From the NCBI RefSeq assembly GCF_014805625.2, contig NW_023998423.1, positions 1,456,277 through 1,520,276 on the forward strand: a DNA stretch of 64,000 nucleotides, written 5' to 3'. Position 1 is the first letter of the stretch. Every line of letters starts with the position of its first letter. Shown here one piece after another: positions 25,385-38,909 of this stretch. The stretch is from Glossina fuscipes. Its lineage: Eukaryota > Arthropoda > Insecta > Diptera > Glossinidae. Made by a program: the position numbers and the translations under genes. The notes beneath the pieces were generated by a model. It was given only the letters and a program-made list of their open reading frames with translations, ran no database searches and was not told where the DNA came from.

Positions 25385-25655
25385 TTTCGGGTAAGATATC
25401 AAAAACTATAGCTTGCTGCCATGTAATGGCACTCTTTTGATGGAAGTCCTTATATGGGAGTGCGCGCAAAACGTAAGCTAATTTAGCAAAAAATTTCAAA
25501 AGGCAGATCTACTTGGCCCAAATTCGATACGGTTAGTTTCCACGTCAGATTACTGCTATTAATTCAAAATTAAAAAAACAAAGAAGATCTTTGAAAAACT
25601 GACCAATCCGACCTAAATATTCCACATCAGTTTAATAGGCTGACACACATCCATT
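25385..25655 (+). repeat. Family C copy, decayed
   Basis: It has AGTCCTTATATGGGAGTG, GATCTACTTGGCCCAAATTC, GATACGGTTAG and CTGACCAATCCGACCTAAAT, which correspond to one tandem unit plus the start of the core seen at 16130-16860. Confidence 0.5.
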
Positions 25656-27464
25656 GGTGTACGCGCATTTCCTGTCCATTTCTATCTCTAGCCATATCAG
25701 CCTGCCACACCTACACAGAGCGGCGCCTGTGTGATATGCCCGTAATATATAGTCCAGGTTTTGGATAAAAGACATCCGTGCAATAATTGGTGGAGAAAAG
25801 GAGGACAATTTATATACCTGCCGCAAAAAGTTTCCAATGGCCGGAGATTGCTCACCGCTTTTTAGGATCTCTCACAAAGGAATTCATTTGTGCAAAACCA
25901 GTTTGGTTTATCGGACGATGGATAAACTAAGAGTTCTAATTGCTTGCACCATGATTTCTGACTGATGACCCTGTTTATAAGCTCTGGCTTGGACTGTGGG
26001 TCTGGACTTTGTAACCTGATTTTTGTAATTTTGGACTTGGACTTCTTGGCTTGGCTTAGTTTTAAACTTAAACTTTGCTTTGTGTACTTAACTTAGTTTT
26101 ACTTTAGTTCGGACTTCCAGTCTCCTATCATACGCCGTTAATGGCTTTCCGACTGCGGCTGTCCGTAACGATAGCTTAAACAAGCTGTCAGACGGACTTA
26201 ACTGCATTGACCCGACAATTAAAAATTAAGGTCTCTTAAAGTTTGGACGGTCAAAATCGGGCGTAGTCGAGTGAGATGCAGCAGTTCCATTATCTCTTCC
26301 GTTCCGACTTTCGGTAAGCTCTTCTTTAAGTCGTATCTCCCTTTTAGACGCAACTTAACGGCGTATTCTAATCGCAATGTATTTACATCTATATAACCAT
26401 TTTCCTCACTCTTAAAGGAAATCTATAAACATATAGTAATTGTTATGCGATATTTTTTTGGTACTCATCGCAAGCTTGAATAACAAAGTTGTACAATTTT
26501 GACTTACTGTGCTGCAAGATACGTAAAATCTGTTTATTACACGTAATCTTATCGCATGGATTACATTACAAACTTTCATTTCCTAAGGTTTTCCTTTCTC
26601 CTTTTTTTAATTTTATAATTATTTCCGCCGCGTCGAAAAGCAAAACAAGTATAAATTATTTCAAGAAATGCAAATTTTAGTACTTGCACCTAACAAAGAA
26701 CAGAGTGCTTTAGAGCACTTGACCTTTTTGCTCTGCCATTATATCGGCCGTTGATTGTTGTTCTTATTGTTGTCGTCATTACTTTCCATTTAATTATCAC
26801 ACCATGGCCAACGTGTAAAACGTGCTGTGCTCTTATTGCTCTTCTAGTTCGTTAAAAAACTGCATGTTGCACCCACTATGAATACTGTAGCATTTCTTAG
26901 CCACCCTACGTAGACCGTAGCGGTCGACTAATGCCGAAATTTGATAAAAGCGGTTATAGCCTTGCATTAACGAACATGTCTTCTTGATTATTGCGGTTAT
27001 TCCAGTTTAGGTAGTCGTGTAAACTTTGGCATTTTAAATCTCTATAAATTAACTATTGTTTCAAATTATTTAATGCAGCAAGCTTTCCTGATAGTACCTG
27101 ATAGCTGTTTCTCAATCTCTTACGTTGAGTAGAGCAAAGGTACCTTACTAGCCTTTTTACTACACTGCAATGTTTAAATTATTCCAAGTCGTATGGTAAA
27201 CTTAGGTAAAGAGATCTGCCTTCATGTGCACTTTGTTGCTTGCAGCAAATGTATTGGATTACATGAAACTTTTCACAAAAGCTTCTTCTTCTTTTCTGCT
27301 TTATTATCTTCAGCGGTTTTCATTATATTACATTGCAGATTATTAAATGCATACAAATACCTGTATCTTAAACCGTTCACAATGCGTTCCGAAAATAAGG
27401 GGAATTTTTATTTTAAATCGCTATACCAAATTTACCGAAATATCTCATGTGTAGGTTGGACACA

Positions 27465-27610
27465 TGACCATGTAGGTGGCAGACGGACAGACAAGCTGAA
27501 ATCTGTATAATAAAAGATGGACCTATCTCAAATCATGCTGGCTGTAGCATATATCCTCAAAGCCTAATATGTACTGTTAGACAACTATCCCATAAGTGTT
27601 GTAGGGTAAA
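27465..27610 (+). repeat. Family C tail fragment
   Basis: GCAGACGGACAGACAAGC is followed by ATAATAAAAGATGGACCTAT and ends TAAGTGTTGTAGGGTA. Confidence 0.55.
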
Positions 27611-28429
27611 AAAAGCCTTTGTTGACATTCGAAGTGCATATATTTGCAAAGCAATACACACTCTTATTTTTTGAACAGAGTATTACACTCTTGATCAACG
27701 CGAATAGCTTAACTAATATTTCATTGGCTGTCTATCTGGCCATCCGTTAAAGTGCCCATTAGGGCCTCAATAGTTTGTGTATAATATTAATGGTACGGCG
27801 TATAACTGACATGGCTGTCTGTGTATGTGTTTGCTGTAGTTTTGTTGAAATTTGTTGTTTGCGTACCACAGTGAAATATCGTAAATATATCTGCACAATA
27901 AACAATAAATCATAATAAACTTTCTCTTCGTAGCTACTTAGCGCATTGTAAAATTCTACGTCAGAACATTTCCAATTCGTTTACACACCAAAAGCATTTT
28001 TCAACATCGTAGGGAGAGAAGTGTTTCCTCTTTGTGCTCAAAATTTTTAGAAATTAAAAAATCGATTAATCGCTGCATTGTGTTGAATCTATAGACGCCC
28101 TTGATTACAGCAAATCATAGGCCATCTTCAACAAATTAAATTGTCACAACACTGTCAAATCACTTAAACCACATCTCATGTTTCTTAAAGTTATATAAGA
28201 GATTTTTCATTAAGGGTTTTTTGAAATTCTAATTCCCATATTTATTGTGTGGCTTCACGTGTAAAAATATCCAGCACAATTTGAAGTTTCACCACGCATT
28301 GATTCACCTTTCCTAAACGTTTAAAAGTTATTAAAAAAGTCTACCGAAGTAGCAGATCACTCATGGCTGCAGAGCCTTGCGCCGCTATCACCGTTTCTCT
28401 ATTCAGGCCGCCGCCATCAACTTGGCGAA

Positions 28430-28615
28430 CAGATTTTTATCTTTGACGGCTCCATCAAAGCTTACATCTCTACCGAGAAACCACAAACTTTAGGACATTT
28501 GGAAGCAAATATTCGTCAGACTATTGCAGACGGAACCCAACTAATGCTGGGCAGAGTGATTACCTATTGGATGCATAGTGGGCACCAGTGTGCTAAAAGC
28601 CGACGTTTTACCGAG
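28430..28615 (+). pseudogene. Decayed mariner-like transposase, C-terminal tail
   Basis: The plus strand encodes a stretch reading KPQTLGHLEANIRQTI, then a divergent part and MLGRVITYWM, and CAKSRR. This is the pattern of the C-terminal tail of Tc1/mariner-superfamily transposases of the 'KPQTIEALEANI...I...IPPEML..V..NW..R...C..S.G.H' type. Only about 60 residues are recognisable and the catalytic part is gone. The upstream reading (28340-28430) may be its decayed continuation. Confidence 0.6.
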
Positions 28616-30633
28616 CGCCAAGGCTTCAAAAGAAAGCACAATTTACTTTGTCTTTTTTCAAATTTAAAAAGTATCATTCTGAACGAGTAACACTCTTAAT
28701 GGAAGATCCTTTACATATAGAATAGAACCAGACAATAAGTCTTATACGATTACTTACATAATCAAGAATATGTTTCAATTGGTAAGAGACGTCCACTTGA
28801 GCGGCCGAGTAGATAAAATGTCTCGGCTGAAAACTATAACCATGTTTCAATAGAGCCGATGGCCTTAGACGCTGGTAACTTAACACTTCAGTCTTAGAAT
28901 TTATCCCTCCACTATCTATAGCCTTCTTTATCTGCTCTTAGCTTCTAATTATAGCCTGCACAGCTTGCGCTGCATTACTGGAGTAAGAACCATTTAAAAG
29001 AAAGTATACCTTGCATGATGCGTGATACGAATGCATTCATTATGATCAGCGCTTTATCTCTTTTCCTTACATATTAGGAATTATATCATATCAGTGGGAT
29101 GTCAGTATATTCCAACTTTTGTGCGATTTTATTACAATACGGATTGGCTGAAGTAGATTCTTAGATCTTAGGCTGCCCACTATTTGGAGCATAGGATAAA
29201 GTTATTCTTTGTAAAGTAAAGAATGATATCATCTTCCGATAGATAGCAAAAGAATTGTTGTATTTGATGTTATCTGGCATTCTTTCTTGGTAAAGAAGTA
29301 ATATCTAACTCCTAACGAGTTCTTCGGGTTACCCACTTCTACTAGAAATGAATTTTAAAATTTTTTTCTTTGCGAATTATTTCTATTAAATTTTTATATG
29401 CTACACTATTTGTGGTACAAAGGTGTATTAAGTTTGTATAGACGTTGGGTGCAGTGTTTTACTTGTTTCTGGCAGAAAGGTCAATGGCGTCAGTCTTAAA
29501 GAAAGTATATCTTAAGAGCCAATGTTCTAAGACAAGCAGGCCGATGCACGTATGAAGTCAAAGAACGTTAATCAAAAATATATATATGTATATATGTACC
29601 TCAAACATTATCTGGCATGTGATCCTAGGTGTAAGAGAATGTTACGTCAAATAATTATATGTGAGTTTTGATTATATTTGCGTGAGTCATTTAGCGGGTG
29701 CTAGAAAATATTTGTACCAATTTTTGAATGAGCATGTCTTCTAGAAGGTACGTTGCAGTTTTTTGAAACTTCAATCACAGGAGGCTTTGTAGCAAGAGAC
29801 ACGGACAAACGAATGAACTTAGACGGATGGAGTTAACTGAACTCGGCTGATTAACAATCGCATTTATCTTGTGGAAAACACGTATATGCTTGAAAGCGGA
29901 TAAATAAATCTAACCGACGTCAAACAAAGTTTTATACATATTTTCAATGTATGAATACACCTGCTTTTTCACTTTGAGCTACAAGATGGCGAATTCATGA
30001 AACTGAATTGGCAATATCGGCTACAATAATAAAGATAACATGATACATTTTTCGCGTGTGGATCGCTTACGTTCCATAAGTGATGCGGGCTGTAGATCAG
30101 GAAACTATTTCTTGTTACCTCAGCTCCAGATTAATATTATCTTAGAAGAGGAAAACCGGGCAGATGGACTCCCAAAAAATTTGCATAGAATTATGGCTTG
30201 CTGTTACGCGGGGGGTAGGCAAGATTTCGTTCAGACTTGAATATCAGATCCATAAGTACTTTTGTTGTACGCAGTACATCTTGATTTTAGATTTATATTC
30301 ATTATGCTTAATACGCCGCTGTCTACGAACGTATGCACGTATAGCATAGCATATACTTACATACATTTTATGAATAAAATGTTTTGAATTTGTCCAAGCA
30401 AAGGATATCTAACGTTTTTCGCTAGCCAATATAATCGTCTTACTTGCTTTACATCTGATATCTGAATCAAAAGGAGATTGGCATGCGAAAATAATTATGA
30501 GAATATGCGCATATTGTGTTCGTATAGACACATATAAGCATAATTATAACGAGCACACCTGTACTTTTTCCCTTTTTCAACCTTCCCTTACAACTCCTTC
30601 TAAGGGCCTTAACTAAATTGTGTGAGTACTTAC

Positions 30634-30853
30634 CAGCCAGGCAGGCATTTACTACCAGTATTATGATGAATACAAGCATAGTGACTGTTAATATCCTGTT
30701 GTGTATTACACTTTTATTCCGACTCGGGTTCGGGTGCTTGTTGATATGATTGCTGTTGCTGTTGCTGTTGCTTTTTCTGTTGTTACTGGGTGTCTCCTTA
30801 ATACCGTAGATTATTAGCAATTTATTCATTATACATATTTGCTTCGCATTCAT
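30634..30853 (-). CDS. First coding exon with signal peptide, FNIII-domain protein
   Basis: This exon holds 73 codons plus one base, from the ATG at 30851-30853 to a strong donor (CTG|GTAAGTACT, GT at 30632-30633). The translation has an Asn/Ser-rich polar stretch (about residues 22-45, with an NSNSNSN run from a CAA/AGC repeat). A hydrophobic segment follows at residues 54-72, ending NACLA before the splice, which reads as a signal peptide cleaved after Ala73. Met9 or Met59 could be alternative starts; Met59 would give a conventional short signal peptide. The exon ends after the first base of a codon, and the FNIII exon at 5617-5758 begins in the matching phase, so the join gives Gly74. The product should enter the secretory pathway as a secreted or cell-surface protein. 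I do not recognise the exact gene. The splice is inferred and no transcript is seen. Confidence 0.7.
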
Positions 30854-31998
30854 AGATTGATTGATTTTCTTTGTTAGAGATTTGTTTGGCTGCTATGGTT
30901 GATTGTTAAGTAATTTAACTCTTGATCGAATGATTGATGAGCTCATCATGCATTATATGTTGAAATGTCTTTTTTAATTTATTTATTTATATATATTTTT
31001 TTTCCGTTTTCAAGTGTGCGTTAATGTTGTTAAGAGACGAACTTAAAATTATGAGAGAAAATTCAGTCTTCTGTGTTTTCTTTTGCATGAAATTGTTCCC
31101 ACAAATTTCTTGGTTGTTCCTGTTCCTGTTGCTGCTATTGCCGGAGGAGGATTGTAATGTAAATAAACCTTGTGTTATAAGAAATCCTCAAGAATTGTTT
31201 ATTGTTACTTAATACCCTTTTGTATGAAATTTCTTAAAGAGTTTCAACTGTTGCTGTTTTTGTTGTTGTTATTATTACGATTATCACACATATTAAGTTT
31301 TCTTAGTTTTCAAAGCTTTGGTTCATTTATTTATTTAACTGACTTGCTTACCATTTCCATGCCGCAAAGAACAAACAAAATCTTATGATTGTTGTTGCTT
31401 TTGTTTGTTGTTGCTTTTGTTTGTTGTTGCTTTCATGTTTGCTTTTATTTCACTGCTGCTTTTCTTATTGGTGTTGTTGTAATTGTTTTTGTTCTTTAAA
31501 GTTTCAGGAACTTTGAAGCAAACATGTTTCTAATTGACTGCATGCAAAAGCGTTGTTTCGGTTCAGTTCAGTAACTAAATCTATGGTTTTTCTGGTTGCT
31601 AGGCATTGAATTGTTCAATGAGTCCTTGAGCTGTTGCTGTATGAACTTTTCCATGTACACTGGTTATTATATAATATTTTGTGGATTAAATTTTCTCCTT
31701 TCAGAGAGCTTACATACATAAATACAAATTCTTTGCATAAGCTTCTCTTGTTTTCCTTTCTTGGTTTGGCTTTGCAAGCAACGCAAGTGGATTAAATCAT
31801 TTTTTATTTATTCATTCATTTTTTGCTTAACTATTTAAATACACTTTAAGTCGTTGTTGTTGTTGTTGTTGCTATAGTTGATTATTCTGATTTTATTCTG
31901 GTTAGATATATATATGTTATATATTTTATATATATATATATACATATATAAATAACAATCAAGCATTTCAACAGAGTGCTAAAGTATTTAAAAACTAA

Positions 31999-32038
<40 letters not shown>

Positions 32039-32300
32039 TTGTATATGTGTATGTATATATGCAGGTATATGCATATCTATTGCATTTTTGGAAGCCCCTT
32101 GAACGCTATGTTGAAATGCATGACTCTTGACCGCCGTGCTGTCTTTATTTCTCGTTGTTTTCCTGTTAAGTAAAACTTTCATTATTAAATTTGTTAACAC
32201 TGGAATTTAATCCTGAACACACACGCTCACACACACAACACAACACGCACATAAGCCGCCCACACCTATACACCATAAGCGTAAATATACGAAAACTAAA
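30854..32300 (-). other. Putative long 5' leader of the FNIII-domain gene
   Basis: Read on the minus strand, this stretch upstream of the ATG has the look of a fly 5' UTR. It has (AAC)n at 31851-31872, three copies of an AGCAACAACAAACAAA-like unit around 31385-31430, A-rich unique sequence, and short upstream ORFs that lead nowhere. A (TA)n tract lies at 32001-32032. No dispersed repeat family was recognised inside it, which fits a transcribed leader rather than ordinary intergenic DNA. The transcription start was not located; the right limit is approximate, where a CA-rich segment (32216-32280) ends. The leader could itself be split by introns. Confidence 0.4.
32001..32032. repeat. (TA)n microsatellite
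   Basis: About 16 uninterrupted TA units lie within the putative 5' leader. A further impure TA tract is at 31903-31950. Confidence 0.9.
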
Positions 32301-32811
32301 GAGCAGATTGTTAAGTCACGATGTTCGAGATGAAATTGAATTTTTCTTTACATTTATTTCTTAAAAACGTGTTTTCGTGGGGTTTATTATTTATTTTGTT
32401 TGTGGCGTAATGTGTTTGTGTTTGTATTTGGTTTTCCCTTTTTTTTTTTATGAGCAAGTACAATATTTACATTTCCCGTCAATTTCGCAGAGGCATAATA
32501 AACGTATTTTCCGTTAACCTAATAAAAGCCAGAAATACTTGAGATTGCTTTAATTTTCTATATATGTTGTTGCTACCGTTCTCTTTCATTTTGTTTGTTT
32601 GTTTGCGATTGTAAATTAAAATTTGTTTATATTTTTCAGTTTCCGTCGATTCAAAATTTAATCCACCATCGTCAAGCTGTTCAACTCGTAAACAATTTTA
32701 ATTAAATCTATTTATCTTATTCTTCTCATACCCATCGCCGAAGCATGAGGGTTTGCTCGTTTTGTCCTAACGTCTGCAACACCCAAAAAGAATCTTCAAA
32801 TACCCCATAAG

Positions 32812-32823
32812 ATATATATATAC

Positions 32824-32862
<39 letters not shown>
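32812..32862. repeat. (TA)n microsatellite with TACA interruptions
   Basis: TA units are broken by two TACA steps. It lies just before the family A copy at 32880. Confidence 0.85.
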
Positions 32863-32865
<3 letters not shown>

Positions 32866-32879
32866 ATACGTATATTCGC

Positions 32880-33475
32880 GATCAGATGAAACCATCGACT
32901 TCAAGTTTGGCCGGAACATTGGAAGTTTCTACGTGCAGGTTGGTATTAAAAATGGACGAAATTGGTCAGAGTATATGTCCTCAGTGGAGCGTAAAGTGAA
33001 CACAATTCCGTTTCCCTGAGCAAAAATTTGTGCTGCTTTTGCTCATTACTTACAAATTAGAAAAGACGTAGGTAGATCTGAAATTTCCACAATTACTTTG
33101 CGGGCTCTACTAGCTACATGCAAAGCTGGGGAAAATTGGCCACGCCCCCGCAAAATTATAAATGATTAAATTTTCTTTTTTTTACTATTTTGAGGCTTTA
33201 TTCTTGTTAATCATAAAGTAAACAAGACAGAATATTTCCGTATATTCCTGAAATGAAGATATATTATTATCTGCCTACATATGCGTCAATTCTAAAATAA
33301 GTACAATGGACACCGTGACGTGGTAGATTAATTTTTCTTAACAATAAAAATACACCATATCGCAGCCAGCTTTTCATGACCATAAATAAAAGCATGGGGC
33401 GCTGACGATTTAAATGGTGACGGGCATAAGAGACTCGATCCCAGATGGGTATAACTTGCTTACTCATTTCCTTTA
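32880..33475 (+). repeat. Dispersed repeat family A copy
   Basis: It covers CATCGACTTCAAGTTTGGCC, TTTGCTCATTACTTACAAA, GGCCACGCCCCCGC, the middle block and a terminal GGGCATAAGAGACTCGATC. This is the longest contiguous family A copy in the window. Confidence 0.55.
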
Positions 33476-36400
33476 ATTTCTTTTTTTTCATTTCTTATAT
33501 GTTTTCACTAATTTTTTATATGCAGAAAGTAGGAGACAGCACGTGTTCCAATAAGAAGCTAGATTTTGTGCATGCATTGGCTATAAGTGTCTTGGCTGGA
33601 TTGAAATATATTTTGCTTGTGTCTGAAAAAAAAAATATTTGTCTCGGAGAGAATTAAAATGGCCATGATGGTTATCTTGGTTGGAAATATTATACGCTGG
33701 TTGAAAAGAAACTGGGCTAATTGAAGAGATATTAAAAGATCACTTAGGAATCTTTGTATGTACTGCGCCAGAGCAACTTAATACTGTCACTTCTAGTGGG
33801 GAATACCAAGGCTACCAATTGAATACCTGGACTCTTTAAAGAAATTGTCTTGTACACAACTACGTTCCCTTGTTGTAAACAAGTGTGTTCGAAGCATTGA
33901 TTTAATATGTCAGCAGATAATTGATAATTATCAAGTAATCGTATATTCACTACAACGCCTTACTCAGCTTTCAACATAGTACCGGTAGCCAGGGAGATAG
34001 GAAAAACGATTGTCGAGTTAGTGCTAGTGGGTTGAAATCTGCAGCGGTACAGCAGAAAGTAGATCCTCTATAACTTAGCAGATTCTTTCCGTCTTGTATA
34101 ATAGACGACGAGTTCACTAGCAGCTAAATTGTCTCGTAAACAATGTGTCTTGATAAATGTTTATGCATTTCTCTCACTCCTCCCTCTCTCTCTTCCTCTC
34201 TGTGTTGGGATAAGATATCTATTATTCCACGACCGTAAGCACTGTTATAATGGAGTATCTTCAGCTGTGTGCTGTATAAGTAAATTTATTTATTTGGGCT
34301 TTGAGCGATTTAAGTGTTCGTATAACCTAAGAGACTTCTACAACAATGGTTTACGTAACAAGGTACGAGTCTACCATTTTATAAAGACTCTGTTGTGTAA
34401 ATTCGTAATCATCACCGTTTCGTAAACATTGGGAACATGTCCTGGTCGATTGCTAGTGTAGAAGAATAAGAAAAACTTGGGATGATGTTGAAAGACGAGC
34501 AAAAGAAGCCTTCACGCTGTTTCCTTCCTAGCATATTGAAGCATTTTGCTCCAATAAACACTTTCTAAGATATTAGATCAAAGCCACTGATTTCTCTCAC
34601 ATTTTCAAAAACTCTTTCCGGCTTACTCGGGTCCGCCGACTTCTTATAACAATATATTCCCAATACTTTTTTGATAGTTGAAATTTTTGCTTTTCATTAA
34701 TTGAACTTAACGAAAATTTCATTTTCTGTACTCTATTTTTCTGCTTTCTATATTTATTACAATTCTATTTTTATTGCAATCATTACCGGAGGTGTTTTAT
34801 TCTTGCCATCGCTGAATATTATATCATAACATCAATCAACGTTCATTGTATTTATTTAGTTGTATTTATTATTACATCATTCGATAAAATATTGATAATA
34901 AATTTCTATTGCTAATCAACAGAGTAGAATTCTAAATGTGGGCGTGTCAATCGATTGCAATCATTTTTAAAACGGCCTTTTGGTCGAACTTAACATATAT
35001 TTACACCAAGTTAATGCCATTAGTTCTTTTGGGCTAGGAAGTTACCGCCTTTTTATAGGCGGATCAGATTTTTTTAGCGATCTTTTGTGATGTCCTCCAA
35101 AATTTGTACAAAGAGCGATAGAACATTATCCACATAGCAGGATTGAAAATAAGTTTTTGCGCGACCAAGTTTAGATTAATCTTTTGCCCTCTGTCTTCTA
35201 AGCCCCGTTGAGGAATGTTATAAATATCGAAGTTAAAACGCTTGTCTTTAATAATACCGTGTAAGTGTCGGTACTTTCTTTTATTGAAGTAAGGAATTCC
35301 TTATTCTTAGATGTTCGTATGTTGAAGACTAATCTGTGAACCGATTCAACTTATTTTTCCTCTTACCGTGGCATCAATAAAAAAAAAATACATAAAGTTA
35401 AATCTGTTATCCTAGTTAGAGTGTTCAGACTGTAACTATCAATTCGCAATCCAAGCGTACAAACGTATCAAACTCGACTAAGTGGATTATGTTAATCACG
35501 CTAATCAAGAATTCACATAGTTTTTGCTCGAATGATAAAAACATACGACACAATTAATAAAATCGTTTAGGGAGTTGAGTAGAAAAGATACAGCTTGTAT
35601 CCTATTAATTATCAGTAAGCTGCAATGCATATTACGTTCAACGCTTTGCAAATTCTTCTTACAAATTTTTTCAGTAGATCGAACTAGAATTAATAGGTGG
35701 CCCAAATACTTCGACCAAAACCAATCAGGAAAGGCAATGTATAGGTAATCTCATAAAATAGCTCAGGCTATAATTAGCGAGACGACTAGTGCGACGCGAA
35801 AGCTTTGCCCCTAGGAAACCAATTTTAAACTAAACTTTCCACTCCTAGTAACCCCACCATGAGCCCGCCTGCTGTTTCTTCTTGTTAAGTTCAAGTTGCA
35901 AATTCCTATTGAATAGAAAACTTTTGAAGTTTTGGCCTAAGGTTGTCTCTATCCCCCCGGTACCAAGTCCGTAAAATAGCCAAATCGACGTGATGATAAG
36001 CCCATATTTACCAAATTTAGTTATGATACGTTATGATGTATAATGTTGGATGAATGTTAGCTCTATCTTCCAAACATATTTTTGACCATCCAATGTTCGG
36101 TTTACAATTATCGCGCAATTATTTAAATAGAACATTGTAAGTGTATCAACGGCATTTTCGATCTAAGAAAAATAAAAAAATTGGCTCCAAGACGACTAAA
36201 TCATTCCCTTCGACTGGGAAAAACATATTCGAGTGGTCGTTCTATTTGTGGCCCTTACAGTTAACTATCAAAGATACCAAAATTCCATTGTAAGTGGATG
36301 GCGCTAAAGGGGGTAAATGTTCAGAAATTGTGGCCTACTTATCTATAGCAAATATTGAAAATATTTTATATCTCCAATCCAAATCCTTATATCTCCGAAG

Positions 36401-37234
36401 TGCTTTGCATGTTATATTTAAGGTAATGAATAAATTATAAATAAACCAAGTGAAAAACTGTTATCAAACATATATTAGTGATTATCTTTAGATAAGTCGC
36501 GAGTGCTTGCTAAGTTAAAACTGGATTAACGTCATATCTACTATAGCTTAACATACTTTCCTCCACTATGTGTTTACTATACGCTGGCATTTTTAAAATT
36601 TTTTGTTCAACCTTTCGCACTCCGGACGATAATAGTTAATGCGTTAATATAAATATTAAAGCGCCATAAATATTTGAAAAATTTTAATATTTAAGTTAAT
36701 AACAATTTTTCTTGAAAACAACTTTTGTTATCAACACATGGCAGTAGATTTGACTGAACTTTTCATTTATTAAACAAAAATATGTTAACGTCGCTTGTTA
36801 TAGTAAAATATTCTGGCGAACATTCATGCTCGGTTAAACATTTTTCGCCGTTATTCTTCATCAGTTAAATATGTTGTTAAATTGTTTCCTATTGTTAAGA
36901 CAAACATGCCATACGGTGAACGAAGTAATGCTAATTTCGCTGCTATCGGTATTACACTTTGATGACTGTATTGTATTTACGTATGTACACTACATAAAGT
37001 TTTTCTATCTTAAAAATATTGATGTTTTCCTTATCATGGCATTGTCTGTTTATGTTATCAGTGCAACGTGTAGTTTACTGTGATACCAATGTAGCTTTCA
37101 AATGTCGTTTTTTTAAGCGTGATATGTGAACTGAAATTTCGGGTTTAGTTTGGCATGTATTTCCTACTACACCAAACGTGCCATAAGTATTTAATTGTTG
37201 GTCTAACAATTCGATTTTCTGAATCTGTACATTT

Positions 37235-37560
37235 TTATGCTCATTTCCGAAGGATGTTAGTCTGTCTGTTCGTGTAATGTTTATTGTCAACATTCTCCTG
37301 GCCGCAAAGGTGAAGCTATTGACAGTAAAATTGGAAGCTCTTGCGCGCAGCACTGCATTGAATTGAGCCAAATGGGTCGAAGGACAAGCTTAGTGTACCA
37401 CCTAAACCGAGAGCATCTCTACTTACTACAAACAAAAAAAAGGTTTCTTTGCACATTACTCACAGACCACAGCAAATAAACCTTTGGAATTGTTTTTTAT
37501 AACTGTGGTTGGTATAAAAGATTCGGTCACAACCCTATGTAATTTTCTTTCTTGCTTCCT
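37235..37560 (+). repeat. Dispersed repeat family A copy
   Basis: It has TCTGTCTGTTCG, GCCAAATGGGTCGAAGGACA, an ACCGAGAGCATCTC block and the terminal GGTATAAAAGATTCGGTCAC. Spurious ORFs on both strands (37075-37371, 37456-37666) arise from it. Confidence 0.55.
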
Positions 37561-38909
37561 TTTTATTTCTACTGAAGTTTCCATCAATTTTTTCCTCCCT
37601 CTAGGGTTGCTGATGCGTTTTATGCTTACCACCGGACGTTGGTTTACTATTGTCACTGAAAGATAGAACTATACGGTCTCTTTGATTGCCTTTGCACAAA
37701 ATCAGAAACATTGGAATTAATCAGCATGAGATTTTAACTTGCTTTGGGTAAGCCTGCCTATCTGCTTATCATTCTCCTTTCTTCTTCCTCTTTCGTATTA
37801 TGAAAGCGAAGAAGATGTGGGATGCAATTCGATAGACAAGTTTACAACATCTAAACAATGGAAACATTTTAAAAGAAGATCAAACTTATGAAAATATTAT
37901 CTACGTAATAAACTACAACGCATAGTCATCCAGGACCAATCTATAAGAGAGAACTGAGTTCTGATGTAACGGGAAAGCATTCGACCAAAGCTGTGTGCAA
38001 CTTTTAGCTCATGTATTATTTAAGTAAGTGATACATAATCCCCCTTTTGATATCTATGTACTTTCACAGTGTTTTCTACTCAGACTTAACAACACGTTTC
38101 ATCTTTGCAGTCGATGGTTGGAAACTTTCAATTCCAACTGTCGGTATCCCTAAGCATATGCTTTCAGATTGCTTGTTGTTTTTTTTTCGTCCCTTTTAAA
38201 TCTCTATAATACCATATTGTATGTGCGTTTTGCTGGAGTATGCTGGGATGAAACATGTTCGTTTTCTATTCTTAATGCATTCTCGCCTCTTTGTTGTCTT
38301 TTTCAATAAATATTTGCCGAGTTATGCACAACTGCCGATACTTCTCAATAAGATTCGTTGGTTTATGTATCTATATTAAATTTTATTATTCTGAATATAA
38401 GAATCGCGTTAACGTTGTACTCAATATGCCGTCAAAGGAAACAGTTTTTACTGCTACGGAATACTTTATAAGCTTAAGAGTACATGAATCTAATTTGTAG
38501 TCAACAATTTTGCATCTTTTCCTTAAAAGGAGACAAATGACAAAAGCTATTATAAGTCAATGCAAAATATTCTGTGCGTCCATACTGTGGAGGCTAGCTA
38601 GATAGCAGCGACCTCTTCGTTTAGCAAACTAAGGGAAAATAATCGAAGAAATAAAAGATGCCTGCATTTTAACCGCTTTACCGACCGGCCAGTCGGTCGC
38701 AGACTCTGCCTGGTGCTGGCTCTGTTCTCGGTGTTAGACCGCCGTGCTAAATATCACTGCTTTTCTTATGCTTAGATAAACTTGTTGACAGAGCAAAATA
38801 ACTAATTATAGGCAGTCGGTCACTCGTTGACACAATCCGAGAGATGTAGAACATGTTATTCATTATTTTGCTTAGGCATGTCTATAATCACTGCTACACA
38901 AATGGCACA

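Larger units (their letters stand above)
5759..30633 (-). other. Predicted giant intron of the FNIII-domain gene
   Basis: The interval lies between the donor at 30632-30633 and the acceptor at 5759-5760 and is 24,875 bases long. It contains the oppositely oriented alanine aminotransferase gene, an exon-like ORF at 9488-9759, transposase remnants at about 18.2 and 28.4 kb, and many copies of repeat families A, B and C. The intron call rests on matching splice phase and the protein logic of a signal peptide followed by FNIII. Confidence 0.65.
15866..30633. other. Repeat-rich intronic stretch right of the aminotransferase gene
   Basis: Apart from the repeats and transposase remnants listed separately, I see only short AT-rich frames with no recognisable protein. 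20.0-20.6, 23.3-25.3, 26.0-27.1 and 28.7-30.0 kb contain nothing I can name. Confidence 0.5.

Noticed and set aside
34330..34560. A plus-strand reading with EHVLVDC and RIRKTWDD, like the C-terminal zinc-knuckle tail of a LINE reverse transcriptase
   Set aside because: The match is only a few residues long and broken by a stop; no reverse transcriptase motif lies upstream.
37075..37371. A 98-codon minus-strand ORF
   Set aside because: It largely covers a family A repeat copy in antisense.
38690..38712. A small perfect GC-rich palindrome (CCGAC...GTCGG)
   Set aside because: The stem is only five bases and there is no associated T-run or gene; it is expected by chance.
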